A DNA stretch of 64,000 nt from Trachelipus rathkii (lineage: Eukaryota; Arthropoda; Malacostraca; Isopoda; Trachelipodidae). Position 1 is the first letter of the stretch. Every line of letters starts with the position of its first letter. The notes below the pieces were generated by a model. That model was not told where the DNA came from. It saw only the letters and a program-made list of their open reading frames with translations, and did no database searches. The stretch is from contig JABUQX010116871.1 of assembly GCA_015478945.1 (NCBI GenBank), positions 1 through 64,000 on the forward strand, given 5' to 3'. The translations under genes were made by a program, and so were the position numbers. Positions 28,688-40,560 of the stretch are shown piece by piece.

Positions 28688-28966
28688 GTGACTATAAAAT
28701 CATGCAAGCCGAAATGCCGCACGGGACGCAAGCGGCTATTGGCTCTGGGGCCCTGCCGGTTATGTGTTAATGGACGAATTACATATTCTGTTCTTGTTAG
28801 GCAGACATTGGGCCCGAAGTGGTTCTGGGAAGGAGATGTATACTGCCGCTCCCTCCTTCAACCCGCGTCGCCTCGCGCAAAAATTATTTACAATGTGAAA
28901 GATACCGGGGGATTCTACAAAGATACCGATAATTATACCATATATCTTTTAGAAAAGGGGTATTAA
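28688..28966 (+). CDS. Unrecognised 92-residue ORF, divergent from the 148-residue ORF
   Basis: An open frame that begins immediately after a TGA, with GTG as first codon, and runs to TAA at 28964-28966. It is back to back with the minus-strand ORF, 2 bp apart. The product starts with a basic Cys-containing stretch (KSCKPKCRTGRKR, then CRLC), which might suggest a zinc-binding segment. It ends with IIYNVKDTGGFYKDTDNYTI, then YLLEKGY. There is no ATG near the start, so if it was ever coding it is probably an exon or a 5'-truncated fragment. I recognise no family. Confidence 0.3.
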   Translation: MTIKSCKPKCRTGRKRLLALGPCRLCVNGRITYSVLVRQTLGPKWFWEGDVYCRSLLQPASPRAKIIYNVKDTGGFYKDTDNYTIYLLEKGY

Positions 28967-29894
28967 TGCAGATTGATTTGGCCTGTTAAGGTGGGACAAA
29001 TTTTGAAGATTTCTTTGGCTATTCTTCAACAACACATATACCCACCAATCCATAATTAATAAAGTAGGGACTTGGTGAATTGGACATTTGAAATCAACAG
29101 ACCTGTAAGAATACGGAGCGCAGGGGCTTGAAGTCTTGTATGAGATATTAGATAGGCGGGGAGTCGCCATACCATGAGCGGTCGAAGAACTCTGCACTTT
29201 TGCATGATGCAGACGGCAAAATACAAAAGCACAGGGAAAGTGATTGTATGACATGCTTTATTATTAAGCTTCATTCTAAAACTACCGAGACAACCAGTTC
29301 AATCTATATAATAGACCGAAGTTAGTGTACAAACGCTAAACATTATATTTTGTCAATATCGAAATTTAGCAGGCGGTATGGTTGAAGGGATAAACGTGAT
29401 GAAGCGAAACTTGTTAGAAGTAAACAAAGGCCCTACCTGGTTTATAGTTTATCGTTTGGTTACCGTAGTTGCTGTCAAAGATCATAAATATTGAGGCTGG
29501 GCGCAGAGAAGGCAAAATAGACTAACTGTCTCATGCAGTAACATACTATAATGTTTATACCATAAAATTGTTATATGTACGCATTGTTAAGATTCATAAA
29601 CATAAGGGCCTCAGAGCAAAAGAATCCTTTACGTCTTCGGTTTCTTGCCACAATGTACCTTTCTATCGAAATTATAGTGAGAAATATAGCAATGCAAGCG
29701 GAGTTAATTGAAACTCGAGAGGCCGTCTATTTTGCCAACTGAGTTGCGAGCGTGCTGTCTCCATGTGGTTAATATGGGCTAATTTGACGACTTTGACGGA
29801 TAACTAGACCCAGTTGCACTGGAGGCTGGTCCAATAAACAGCAAGATTACCGCATCCCAAGAGACACGAACGGAAGACACTTGCTAGTTGGCAG
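28967..29894. other. Rest of the inter-satellite island, no assigned function
   Basis: Mixed-composition sequence without satellite similarity. A minus-strand 72-codon ORF (29056-29274) contains RVLRPLMVWRLPAYLISHTR but resembles nothing I know. An overlapping frame (28949-29254) is its shadow or the reverse. No RNA gene or repeat is seen. Confidence 0.4.
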
Positions 29895-30320
29895 ATTTGA
29901 TAAATTAAATCCCTATTGAGGCCTAATTATTATTAATGAAACCGATCTTAAATCTAACATGAATTAAATAATTTTATAACAAATTAATTCTATTGCTATA
30001 TATTAATCATAATGATGGAACATATACAATAGAATAAAATTATAAAAGCTATCTCATATGTCTTTAAGAGAGATAATAATACTAAGTAATATTCTTAAAA
30101 ATATTATATTAATATTATATAACAGCTATATAAACTTGAACCATTTCATATATACAATTACAAACTATTAGCTTGATAAAACTTTCTACGCGCTATCATC
30201 ACTACATAATAATGTGTAAATAATCCTTTTGTAACGGCGTGCTGTACCAGATAGGCTTATAGGCAGATACCTCAAAACACCTACCCTTTAGTGTTAATAA
30301 TTACCCTTATAGTAGTCAGA
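29895..30320 (-). repeat. Satellite 2 in inverted orientation
   Basis: Reverse complement of about one to two satellite 2 units. GAAACCGATCTTAAATCTAA (29938-29957) is the inverse of the TTAGATCGGTTTC block. ATCACTACATAATAATGTGTAA with nearby TACGCGCTATC inverts the TTATGTAGTGATAAAGCGTA block. GGCAGATACCTCAAAACACC (30261-30280) inverts GGTGTTTGAGGTATC. Order and spacing agree with one inverted monomer plus insertions. Confidence 0.8.
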
Positions 30321-31250
30321 GTATACCGTAGAGGTGATAGAAAACGACCTACGTATCTTTAAGGGTGGACCGTGCGCAGAATGCAGTATGATGGAACGCC
30401 CTGAACATCGAGACATTGCGAGCCGTTATATTTAAGGGAGTTATCCATAGGCGGTATTACGGACTACTTTTTAATATCAGAACATCGAGTGAAAATTACA
30501 CGACATGGTATTGAAAATTGAACGCAGAACACGAGTATATAGGTTAGGACGGCGGAGGCATTATAGCGTGAATCTTAAGACCAGTAGTGATCCTATACGA
30601 ATAGACGATAATAAACCGAGATCACTGAGTTATATTTTAGTAATGTGCTATATATATACTGAATTATATAAGTTACTTATTATCTGTTGAACGTAGCGTA
30701 TACTCTATAACAACGTAGTCAAAGGTTGAAGGTATGCAGATGTTCTAGTGAGATATTAAAAGAAATGCTAAAACGTTAATATATCAGTCATCGATATAGC
30801 TATTGAAGCGACAGGGAGTGAGCACATGGTAGTGTAAGCGTATAATATATATAATAGTTAATATAGCAGAACTACGAACGCATGATAAATTTTCACTCGG
30901 AGATGCAAGATAAAATGCGTCGGGTTAAGATTAGGAAAGAGATATATACGCTGGCTTATCGATTAAATATAGACTAAGAGAGGCACATCATAGTGCCGAA
31001 AGGCAGATTCGCACTTTATAATATATATTAGTGATGGACATTATGATGAGTGTATGTAGGTTGTTAACGAGAGCTGTTCGTAATAGTATACGATCATATA
31101 TATTTAGGGTCGATATTACTGCTGTATAATATAGCAGATAGATAGTATCCAGCTCTTAGACTATATATCGTAAGACTACTTACAGCTAATCTCTCTAGGA
31201 TTAGGATTATTCATAAATAATGTTATCAGGGTAATATATATACTGACTTA
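30321..31250. other. Noisy sequence, nothing recognised
   Basis: No tandem unit, gene or RNA is visible. The irregular composition and scattered TATA runs resemble the corrupted parts of satellite 2. A 61-codon plus-strand ORF (30505-30690) has no recognisable features. Confidence 0.4.
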
Positions 31251-31926
31251 ATGAGTTATATTATATATATATATATATATTATATATAATAATATAATAA
31301 TAATTATATTATATATATATATATGTATATATTATATATATAATATATATATTATAGTATATATATAGTATACAACATAGTTATAATCACAGTGGCGGTC
31401 CCTGCCTTCGTTGCATGTTGTGCAACGGACACGATTTTTGATTTTTCTCTATATAAACGATCAAGAATGTATCTTAGTTAGATTGTTAAATTAATTTGTG
31501 ACAGAGAAAATCATCGTGTCCAAGTGTTTTAGTGACGCGACATGAGAATTAAAAAGGATTTAGCCTATAAATTACTAAACTCAATGACTAACGCTTACTC
31601 ACCTCGGCTATTATGTTATAATGGTATATATATATATATATATAGTTAGGGAAACTATACTAATTACTAATACCTGATACTTGATCGCGCAGCGTAGCTT
31701 ATACTCGCTCTAATTAAGATGTGACGAGTGTAGGAAGAGTATGACAGTAACGAATGGAGTAAACGAACTTCAGTGGCGAGTGCGTATTAGGCACTTTACG
31801 TGATCAGAAAGGGGAGCCAAGTCATGGCTAGAGACCAGCAGTCACTTACAACCGTATCCCCGGTCCCTATTTCGAGACATTTATATATACTATATATAGT
31901 TATATATATATAATATATATTATATA

Positions 31927-31966
<40 letters not shown>

Positions 31967-32000
31967 TTATATATATATAATAGTTATATATATATATTTC
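31251..32000. repeat. AT low-complexity patches with intervening noise
   Basis: TATA-rich blocks at about 31251-31375, 31622-31645 and 31875-32000. They are separated by a GC-richer stretch (31390-31620 and 31650-31875) with no recognised content. Confidence 0.75.
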
Positions 32001-32032
32001 GAGAATAAATGGGACAGGAACGAGAATGATAG

Positions 32033-32070
<38 letters not shown>

Positions 32071-32072
32071 GA
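32033..32072. repeat. (GA)n microsatellite
   Basis: About 40 bp of GA dinucleotide with two GG interruptions. Confidence 0.93.
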
Positions 32073-33450
32073 GGGCAAGAGTGGCCGAAGTAGTTTTTTT
32101 TATAAATTAATACCCCAATTAGAAATTGAAGAAAAATATATGAAAAAAACCAGCATCAATAATATGCTTACAGCTTATAATTCATAATTGAAGATGTTTA
32201 CCAAATTAATATTGATGAATAATAATATCCATAATTAATAAATAATCCAGCATACGAATGCAAAAATGAATAATATATAAGGAAAAAAAGTACAGATAAA
32301 TGAAGTAAATAGATAGTAATGTGGCGTTACGTTTTATTCTGAAAGTAGTTTTCTCCATTAATTTCAGATACGTTCAAGAAAAGGAATTTTATTTCCATTT
32401 ATTTTTTTAATTGTTTAACTTTGTTTCATTCTATTGTTCGATAATAGCTGTTAGGTGACCAAGTATAAAGTAGTAGTAACCAAAATGCGCGTAATGGTTA
32501 AGAACTGTAACTTTGAATTGACTTACTTTTTTGGGTAAAAAGAGTAAATCATTTTCATATAATTGGTTATTCTGCACTAGATTCTAATATAATGCTAATA
32601 TTTATGAATATCAGGTATAATTTCATGTTAATTTACTTTACTTTCTGAAATCGGTTCCGAAAGTTTTTTGAAAGCGACAGGATTTTAAAAGTAACTTGAT
32701 GCTTTAATATGGATACACATGTAGATTCGTTCAATATGGGCTTCAGCGACAATTTATAGTGATGAGGCTGGGCATGTTATATCACTATAAATTTTTGCGC
32801 CATTTGATTGGCTTAGAGATGTGAACATTATACGACCGTATATAATTAAACTGATAGATCTTGCTCGCAATGCTTCGCTGGTAGGTAATGGTTATAGGAT
32901 GGCCATGACTATGATACTGACGACAAGAATGGGGCATAACTATCAGTATGATTTATATTTATCAATCACTCACTTTTAATTTTCCCATATTTAATTATAT
33001 ATATAATATATATATTAGGGTGATGCAAAAGAGGGATAAAAAAAAGTTCTTGGGATGCCCCCCATTTTATTTATAATGGTATTAGAATTCTCATTGCACA
33101 ATTCCACATCAAATATTTAATATCCTATGACATGTGGAAGAATATTCAATTTGCTGATTTCCATACCACCCAGGTGGTACAGCGACTGGCACGTTTATCT
33201 TTTTTCAAAGTGGACGTTCCCCAATAGAAATATCATGACCACTTTCCATATCTATTAATCCTTGTTCTCTACAAACAACATGTTTAAAGACTTGAAAATT
33301 AATTATATTTATAAACACAGAAAAACACAGAAAAACGACATTTTAGAGGTCAGAAAAAACTGCGGTTTGTTATTTATTTGATCAAATTCGGCTGAAAATT
33401 AAGAATTTTGAGTCTATTTTAAGATTGAGGCAAAATGACGCTCAGCCAAA
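32073..33450. other. AT-rich sequence, possible flank of the minus-strand transposon
   Basis: No ORF over 60 codons and no repeat family recognised. The right part (about 33010-33450) may belong to the 3' region of the degraded transposon whose coding remnant starts at 33500, but I found no convincing terminal inverted repeat. Confidence 0.4.
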
Positions 33451-33499
33451 ACCAAAAATCTAACCCTCCCTTATCCTCCCAGAGGTACCACAAATGATT

Positions 33500-34635
33500 C
33501 TTCATCTTTATATTGCTGCATTGGTAAGCTTTTCACTTTTATTTTTTTATAGCGATGGAAGCTCTGGCATGAGTTCCAAATCACTACTGTGGAGCGATAT
33601 GTGTAATATCAGACGTGATCCAATGTTTAAAATAAATTCACTACTAAAAAATAACAAATTTCTCTCAGATCTTTTTCTTCTTGCTTAGGTGTTTTAAATT
33701 TCCGCTTGAACACCCAAAGTTTCATGGAATAAATGATTTTCACCTTCTAACAAGCTCTATGATAAGCTCCAGGCTTTAGAATTCTTATTTCCAACTTGGG
33801 AATCCACGAGGAAAAGAATTACTAGCTCTAATAGTTCTTTGTAATCATCTTGGGGTTGATCATTTTTAAAACTATTTAACTTTTGCGCTTCGTATTAGAA
33901 GCAGCTGTACCGAAACATATACCTTTTACTCGATCAGTCAAATTCCATTCATATATCATGTCAGAAATTGCACTTACTATGACATTTCCAATACCATGTT
34001 CAATTTTTGGAATGCCAAGAAGTTGATCAACTCCATTGCCCGAAATCAATTACTTCTCCTATTACGTCTTAAAGAAGTTTATCATCTCAATGGATAGTTA
34101 CTGGAACGTCAGCTTTGAATTCATTATTCAAACTTTCTGCTAATTCGTTTAAAAATTTTGTTGTAGCCTCAACTATTGAGGAATAGCTGACATAAATTTC
34201 TTCTGGATTTTTTCCAAGAAAGCTTTATGCAGGAGTCATTATTACCGGAGAAGCTGATCTATAACTGACTTTCTCAACATATAATGAGACGTAAATGTTA
34301 ATCTAATTTTTTCCACTTTTTTTTAGGTTCTTTTAATGTTGATGTTAGTCATGGATTAGCAATAAATTGTGTTGAGGATGATTCATTTGTGGTTGAATTA
34401 TCAGAAGATGAGCTACTTGAAACAAATGTTCTTTCAAGAAGCGGACTCGAATAATCGTGTTTTTTTTTCAATTTATTTTTACCTGTCAATCAATTTAGTT
34501 TCTATTTTAACTTCTTTTTATCAACTCTCATCATCTTTCCCTTTCGACCTTCTCTTTGTAGCTTCAACAACTTTATACGTCTTCAATTTCAATGAAGTTT
34601 AATTCATTAGCATGAACAATATCGAATAATTAAAT
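33500..34635 (-). pseudogene. C-terminal part of a transposon-type gene, split by a hAT insertion
   Basis: Minus-strand remnant of a protein family that recurs in transposon-like copies in many invertebrate genomes. I recognise the wording but know no accepted gene name. From the insertion leftwards it reads DIVHANELNFIEIEDV then KLLKLQREGRKGKMMRVD (about 34500-34610). Next come EEIYVSYSSIVEATTKFLNE, ADVPVTIH-stop-DDKLL, and after a frameshift GVDQLLGIPKIEHGIGNVIV and EWNLTDRVKGICFGTAASNT. KPGAYHRAC, KVKIIYSMK and EEKDLREICYFLV then follow (about 33640-33790). There are several in-frame stops and at least two frameshifts, so it is dead. It continues at 36635-36927 on the other side of the 1,979 bp insertion. 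Confidence 0.7.
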
Positions 34636-34643
34636 CCAATTTG
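34636..34643. repeat. Left 8 bp target-site duplication (CCAATTTG)
   Basis: Exact 8 bp direct repeat immediately outside the left terminal inverted repeat, matched at 36623-36630. Eight-base duplications are the hAT superfamily signature. Confidence 0.92.
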
Positions 34644-34656
34644 CAGAGGTGGGCAT
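34644..34656 (+). repeat. Left terminal inverted repeat of the hAT element
   Basis: CAGAGGTGGGCAT, a perfect inverted match to 36610-36622. Further inverted similarity continues as the GTTACTCCGTTAC subterminal motif. Confidence 0.93.
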
Positions 34657-34849
34657 GATCCGTTACTCCGTTACTATTGGAATTAGTTTTTTGACTAACG
34701 GAGTAACGGACTCGTTACTTTTTCTTTCGTGTAACGCACTGAATAACCTCCGTCATTTTTTCCTCCGTTACTTTTTAGTCCGTTACATTTTGTTCGACTT
34801 TCTTTGGATGTTGATAGTTAATTGACCAACCCGGTCAAGCTAAAAATCT

Positions 34850-36117
<1,268 letters not shown>

Positions 36118-36609
36118 GAAATAAAATAAGAAGTGGGTATTTTTCAAAGCAATGTTGCTGTTTATGTTTATCCTAATTAAAGTGCATATTTTATTTAAAT
36201 TAAAGAGTAATCAACAGGATGCTTAAGACATTGAAAATGAAACCTCATAAAGAAATGCCAAAAAGGAATATACAAACAAATATATACGTGTTTTTAAATT
36301 ATGTATAATTGTTAATTTTTGATGTAATAATTATAAATAATTTTTTGTAATTTTTTTTTTTAATAATAATGATAATGTTGAAAATTTAATATACACAAAC
36401 CTATAAATTTCCTTATGATATTGTAAATAATGTCGTATTCATTAGTTAAATGCTAAAAGTAACGGAGTAACGGAACTTTCGTTACTTTTATTTTTCATTT
36501 AAAAAACGGAATTACTTTTCCAAGTAACGGAGTAACGGTAACGGAATTCCTTTTTCAAAGTAACGGAGTAACGGAATAACGGTAACAGAATTACTTTTTT
36601 GGGGTAAAG

Positions 36610-36622
36610 ATGCCCACCTCTG
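36610..36622 (-). repeat. Right terminal inverted repeat of the hAT element
   Basis: ATGCCCACCTCTG, the perfect reverse complement of the left end. It is preceded by several GTAACGGAGTAACGG subterminal repeats. Confidence 0.93.
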
Positions 36623-36630
36623 CCAATTTG
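36623..36630. repeat. Right 8 bp target-site duplication (CCAATTTG)
   Basis: Identical to 34636-34643 and directly abuts the right terminal inverted repeat. Confidence 0.92.
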
Positions 36631-36634
36631 TTTG

Positions 36635-36927
36635 TTTTTCATGCTATGTGATTACTTCTTTTTATTTTCTTTATCTTTATTTAGTTTTTGCCATTTACCA
36701 ATCAATTTATTCAACTTTGTAGGCAACATTACACTTCGTATTGCTGGAGTTCGTTCTTTTTGTCTCATTTCTATCACATCAGTTACAATTGCTGATGGTG
36801 ATACTCTAACAGTTCGATTTTTTAAAGATTTTGTAATTGTTTCTTTTTTTTATGGAAGAATATGTCCCTTCAGTTTACCTGTTAATTGATTTATCAATCA
36901 TATGTTCGTTTTACTTCTGGTAGCCAT
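36635..36927 (-). pseudogene. N-terminal part of the split transposon-type gene
   Basis: Minus-strand reading from a possible ATG at 36927: MATRSKTN, then after a stop KLKGHILP and KKETITKSLKNRTVRVSPSA. TDVIEMRQKERTPAIRS and TKLNKLIGKWQKLNKDKE follow. The last block corresponds to the 'YKEWRLLQKNKGR' segment that in this family directly precedes the 'LFDIAHANAL' block. That block is found on the other side of the hAT insertion, so the two pieces are one gene. Stops are present before and within the remnant. Confidence 0.6.
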
Positions 36928-37490
36928 CTTTAATAAAATAAATGCAAAAAGAATCAAGCACCATAGAAATATATATTAACAAGCGTAAACACTGGTAACT
37001 TATTTAATAATTGATTAAGGGCTGTTTATTTGGGGGAGCGGAAGATATATTTGGGGAAGATTTGAAGGCTACACTATGGGCCACCAAAGGAGTTTCCATA
37101 TGCTTATTTGTCTTGGTTTATGTTGTTTGTTTGAAAACAAAGGGAAATAGGCTACATTAAAGTTTGAAATTAGGATACCAATTATTTTTTGCTCAAAATA
37201 TCAAATATTCCACCTGTGGTAGTGACCTCTAAATATTATTTGATTGACCGGGAATTTTGCAGTTCGTTTTATGATAATATGTAGTTATTGAAAGTTTATC
37301 TGAAATATCAAAGATGGCCATGTATTTTGCATTTTTTTTTTTTTTATTTTATGTTCTACTATGTTCACAGGACTAAATTGGACCAGGCAATTCGAGCACA
37401 AAATGTCATGTCCGTTTCACTGTAAAGCATGAATAGTGTTTTAAGATAACATAATGACGACATCCAGACCGCAATGGCTAATAAATGTTT
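36928..37490. other. AT-rich sequence, nothing recognised
   Basis: Possible 5' flank of the split transposon gene. No terminal repeat, ORF or RNA gene seen. Confidence 0.4.
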
Positions 37491-37690
37491 AGCTCTATAT
37501 ATTATATATAGTAATATATTATAATATAATATAATAATATTATTTATATATTATATATATATATAATATATATTACTATTTATATATAGATATATATATA
37601 TTATATAGGTTATATATATAATAACATATATATACCTTTATATTAATTAATTATATATTATATATAAATAATATATTATATATTTATATG
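37491..37690. repeat. AT low-complexity block
   Basis: Irregular TATA/ATTATA sequence with no fixed unit. Confidence 0.85.
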
Positions 37691-38220
37691 TAATCGAGTT
37701 GGCGGGCAACAACTTCCGCATTTTTAGTCCGCTGTAGTCCGCTTAGTCCGCTCCGAGCAGGACTGACCAGAAAAAGGTTCGAACCTAGCGAAGGTGCCGG
37801 AAGGTCATCAGGAAATTAGGGGAACTTGACACATTTGCGATCAAAAATAGCTTCCGCACTTTTGTTCCACACCCTTTTGGAAAGATGAACAGTAGTAGTT
37901 TTAACTTTATTATAAATTCATTATTGGAATACGATAAAAGAAACTTATTAAATTTTATTTTAATTTATATAACTAATTATACTATTTTGTGTTTGTAAGA
38001 CGTATTGATTTGTTTTATAAATTTAAACTACCAAAACAAAATTTCAACCTCCTTTAATGGTACCATTTATAATAAATAAGAATTCATAAAATTTGATATT
38101 TATAGACTGAATGGCTATTTACCCCTCTCTATATTCTTTAATAATTGTATATCAATTACTACTATAATAATAGGGCAAATATCTAAAGAATCAATTCTGT
38201 GATGAAAACCCAATATATTT
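37691..38220. other. Small GC-richer patch then AT-rich spacer
   Basis: 37691-37880 is clearly GC-richer than its surroundings and contains AGTCCGCT three times within about 30 bp (37724-37753). No ORF or RNA structure was identified. 37881-38220 is AT-rich and featureless. Confidence 0.45.
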
Positions 38221-39000
38221 TCATAGAATATATGTATATTTTATATTATAATAACGTATATATAATAGTTATAGATATATATAATATAAATATAATATAT
38301 ATATTACTATATATATAATAATATATACTAATATTATATTAATATACTTATATTAATAATAATATATATATAATATAATATATATATATATATATATATA
38401 ATAATATAATTATATATATTTATAAATAAATACTAGTATCTAATATTCTATTGATTAATATAATATATATATCAAATAATATACTAATATATCATAATTA
38501 TATATATATATATATATATTAAATATAATACTAACCGTATATTAAATTATTATATATATACTAATAATTATATATATAGATATAACTATAACTTATTATA
38601 CATAGTATATACATAATAATATATATATATTAATATATCAGATATATTTATATATATATATTATATTATAATATCAATAATACATATATATATATTATAT
38701 AATATATATATTATATATTATCATATATAATATATATAATAATATATATATGATTATATATTAAATCCTGTATAAACTTAAAGAATTGTTACATATTAAA
38801 ATATATTGTTTCGTATATTTTTTAATATATATATATAATAATATATGTTATTATATATAATATATCTATACTTATTTTATATATAGTTATATCATATATA
38901 TACTTATTATATATATATATATATATTATAATAATAATATACTATAATATAATATTGCTATATACTACATATAATAATTTAATACGAATAATACTATATG
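38221..39000. repeat. AT low-complexity block
   Basis: Nearly 800 bp of irregular TATA/ATAATA sequence. It lies on the 3' side of a corrupted retroelement copy, as the (TA)n tracts do at 55.3 and 58.4 kb. Confidence 0.85.
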
Positions 39001-39189
39001 AAGGTAAATGTACTTGGAATGGGATATCCGTTATCAACTTTGGATCGCTGTATCGGCATTAAGAGCATTAAAATCTTCATATAATAGCTGGAATCATGCT
39101 TAGTATATATACTACGACGATGCATCATATTCGTATGGATTAAAAAATGACTCATTACTACTATACTATACTATATTAACTAATACTAA

Positions 39190-40560
39190 CACTGTATGGG
39201 CAATAACCTCAAAACGGAAATTTTATTACCAGCACCTTCTCTAGCACTATATTCACAACGATTTTCCTCATTAACACCTGGCATTCTGTACCTTAATACT
39301 TCGCTTTACTCATACCAATATAAATTACCTACTCACAATAGAAAATTAAATAGAAAATAGGAGGCTATAACTCAGAAAGGCTGCTTCCCCAATGTAAAAA
39401 GAGATAATGTCATACCTTTAAAGAAGATGTGCTACCATGCCACTTCAGAAGCATCGGTTAATCAATTTAACTTCTCTATACCACAGATTTTTACAATTTT
39501 CTAAAGCTATACAGCCCTCCATTATTACACACAGCATACCTATGTGATCCAATATCTACTTCAATTCTCATTTACAATATTACTCTTTATATACTCTTAC
39601 ACAGACTACTCTCACCATGAACTTATCCAGAACCAATCAACATGGGAACCAAATTAAATGCTCTGAACCTAATTCATAAATTAGGTAGATATCCTACTCT
39701 CCCATAATCTCCATTATTTCTGCAAGATTTCACGTAGTACTACAACATCGCCATATTATTGTCCTAGACAGCCATCCCCACCCTACAAAATTTTAGGTCG
39801 GCATCATCAAACCCCATCTCGCCCTCTTTGCTACAAAGACGAAATAACACCAAGAGAGACGATAACACAACCCTGGTACTTAACTCCGGGCATTAACATT
39901 AGTAATCCTACCGAAATCACCAGATGAGCGCACTTTTCCAATTATATTCTTAATGCACACGGAGCATTTCACTCTTAATCCGTGGATTACATACATAACT
40001 TTTGAGTTAGCTCCAATTTTCTGAGAAACGCCTCATACGCAACTCCTCGACCACATCTCCATATCTTAATCGAGGTTGTCGCGACACAGAAGAGCGGGAC
40101 TCCCGTTTAGGACCTCATATCATAAGCCTAGGTGTGCACGAAAATGTCTCTTCCTTTAATTACAATTGTATTGTCTCTTCGCTCTCCCCCTATATTTTCT
40201 CAATCATTTTGTCATTTTCAATGGTAAAAGATGTCTGAATCCGACACAACTTCACGGTGCTTTTACTCACCCTTCTGACTGCCAGATTGTCAGTTCTGAC
40301 ACATTCAGTCCACTCAGGGATTCACTATAACGGCACTTTCAAATAGCCACTTCTGACCCTCAAACATTAACAGCCAGCAATGGAATACTACTTCCTTTCC
40401 ATATACATATCATCCTCCACAACATGACAACTATTATTTTTCCGCGCATCAATGATATCTTAGTTTCTGCATTATTACTCCCTTGTGTATCAGATATAAT
40501 ATAAAAATAATTTAATATTTATACCTCACTCTTCACTCATATTAAGTTTCATGTATGCTT
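39190..40560 (-). pseudogene. Heavily corrupted third minus-strand copy of the RTE/jockey-type element
   Basis: Pyrimidine-rich sequence whose words follow the order of the cleaner copy at 55.5-58.3 kb. TTATTACCAGCACCTTC (about 39218) parallels TTATTGCAACCAGCAACCTTC (about 56334). AATTAGGTAGATATCCTACT (39680-39699) parallels the region encoding the YADD motif (about 56640). TTTTCTCAATCATTTTGTCA (40195-40214), with the following CTCACC, parallels TTTTTCTCAATCTTTTTCAA (57009-57028). Indels are so frequent that no frame is readable. Identification rests on word order only. Confidence 0.5.

Noticed and set aside
30505..30690. 61-codon basic ORF
   Set aside because: Short, in noisy sequence, with no recognisable feature.
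31390..31440. GTGGCGGTCCCTGCC phrase as another jockey-like 3' end
   Set aside because: Only a short match to the tail phrase, with no adjacent coding remnant or A-rich tail.
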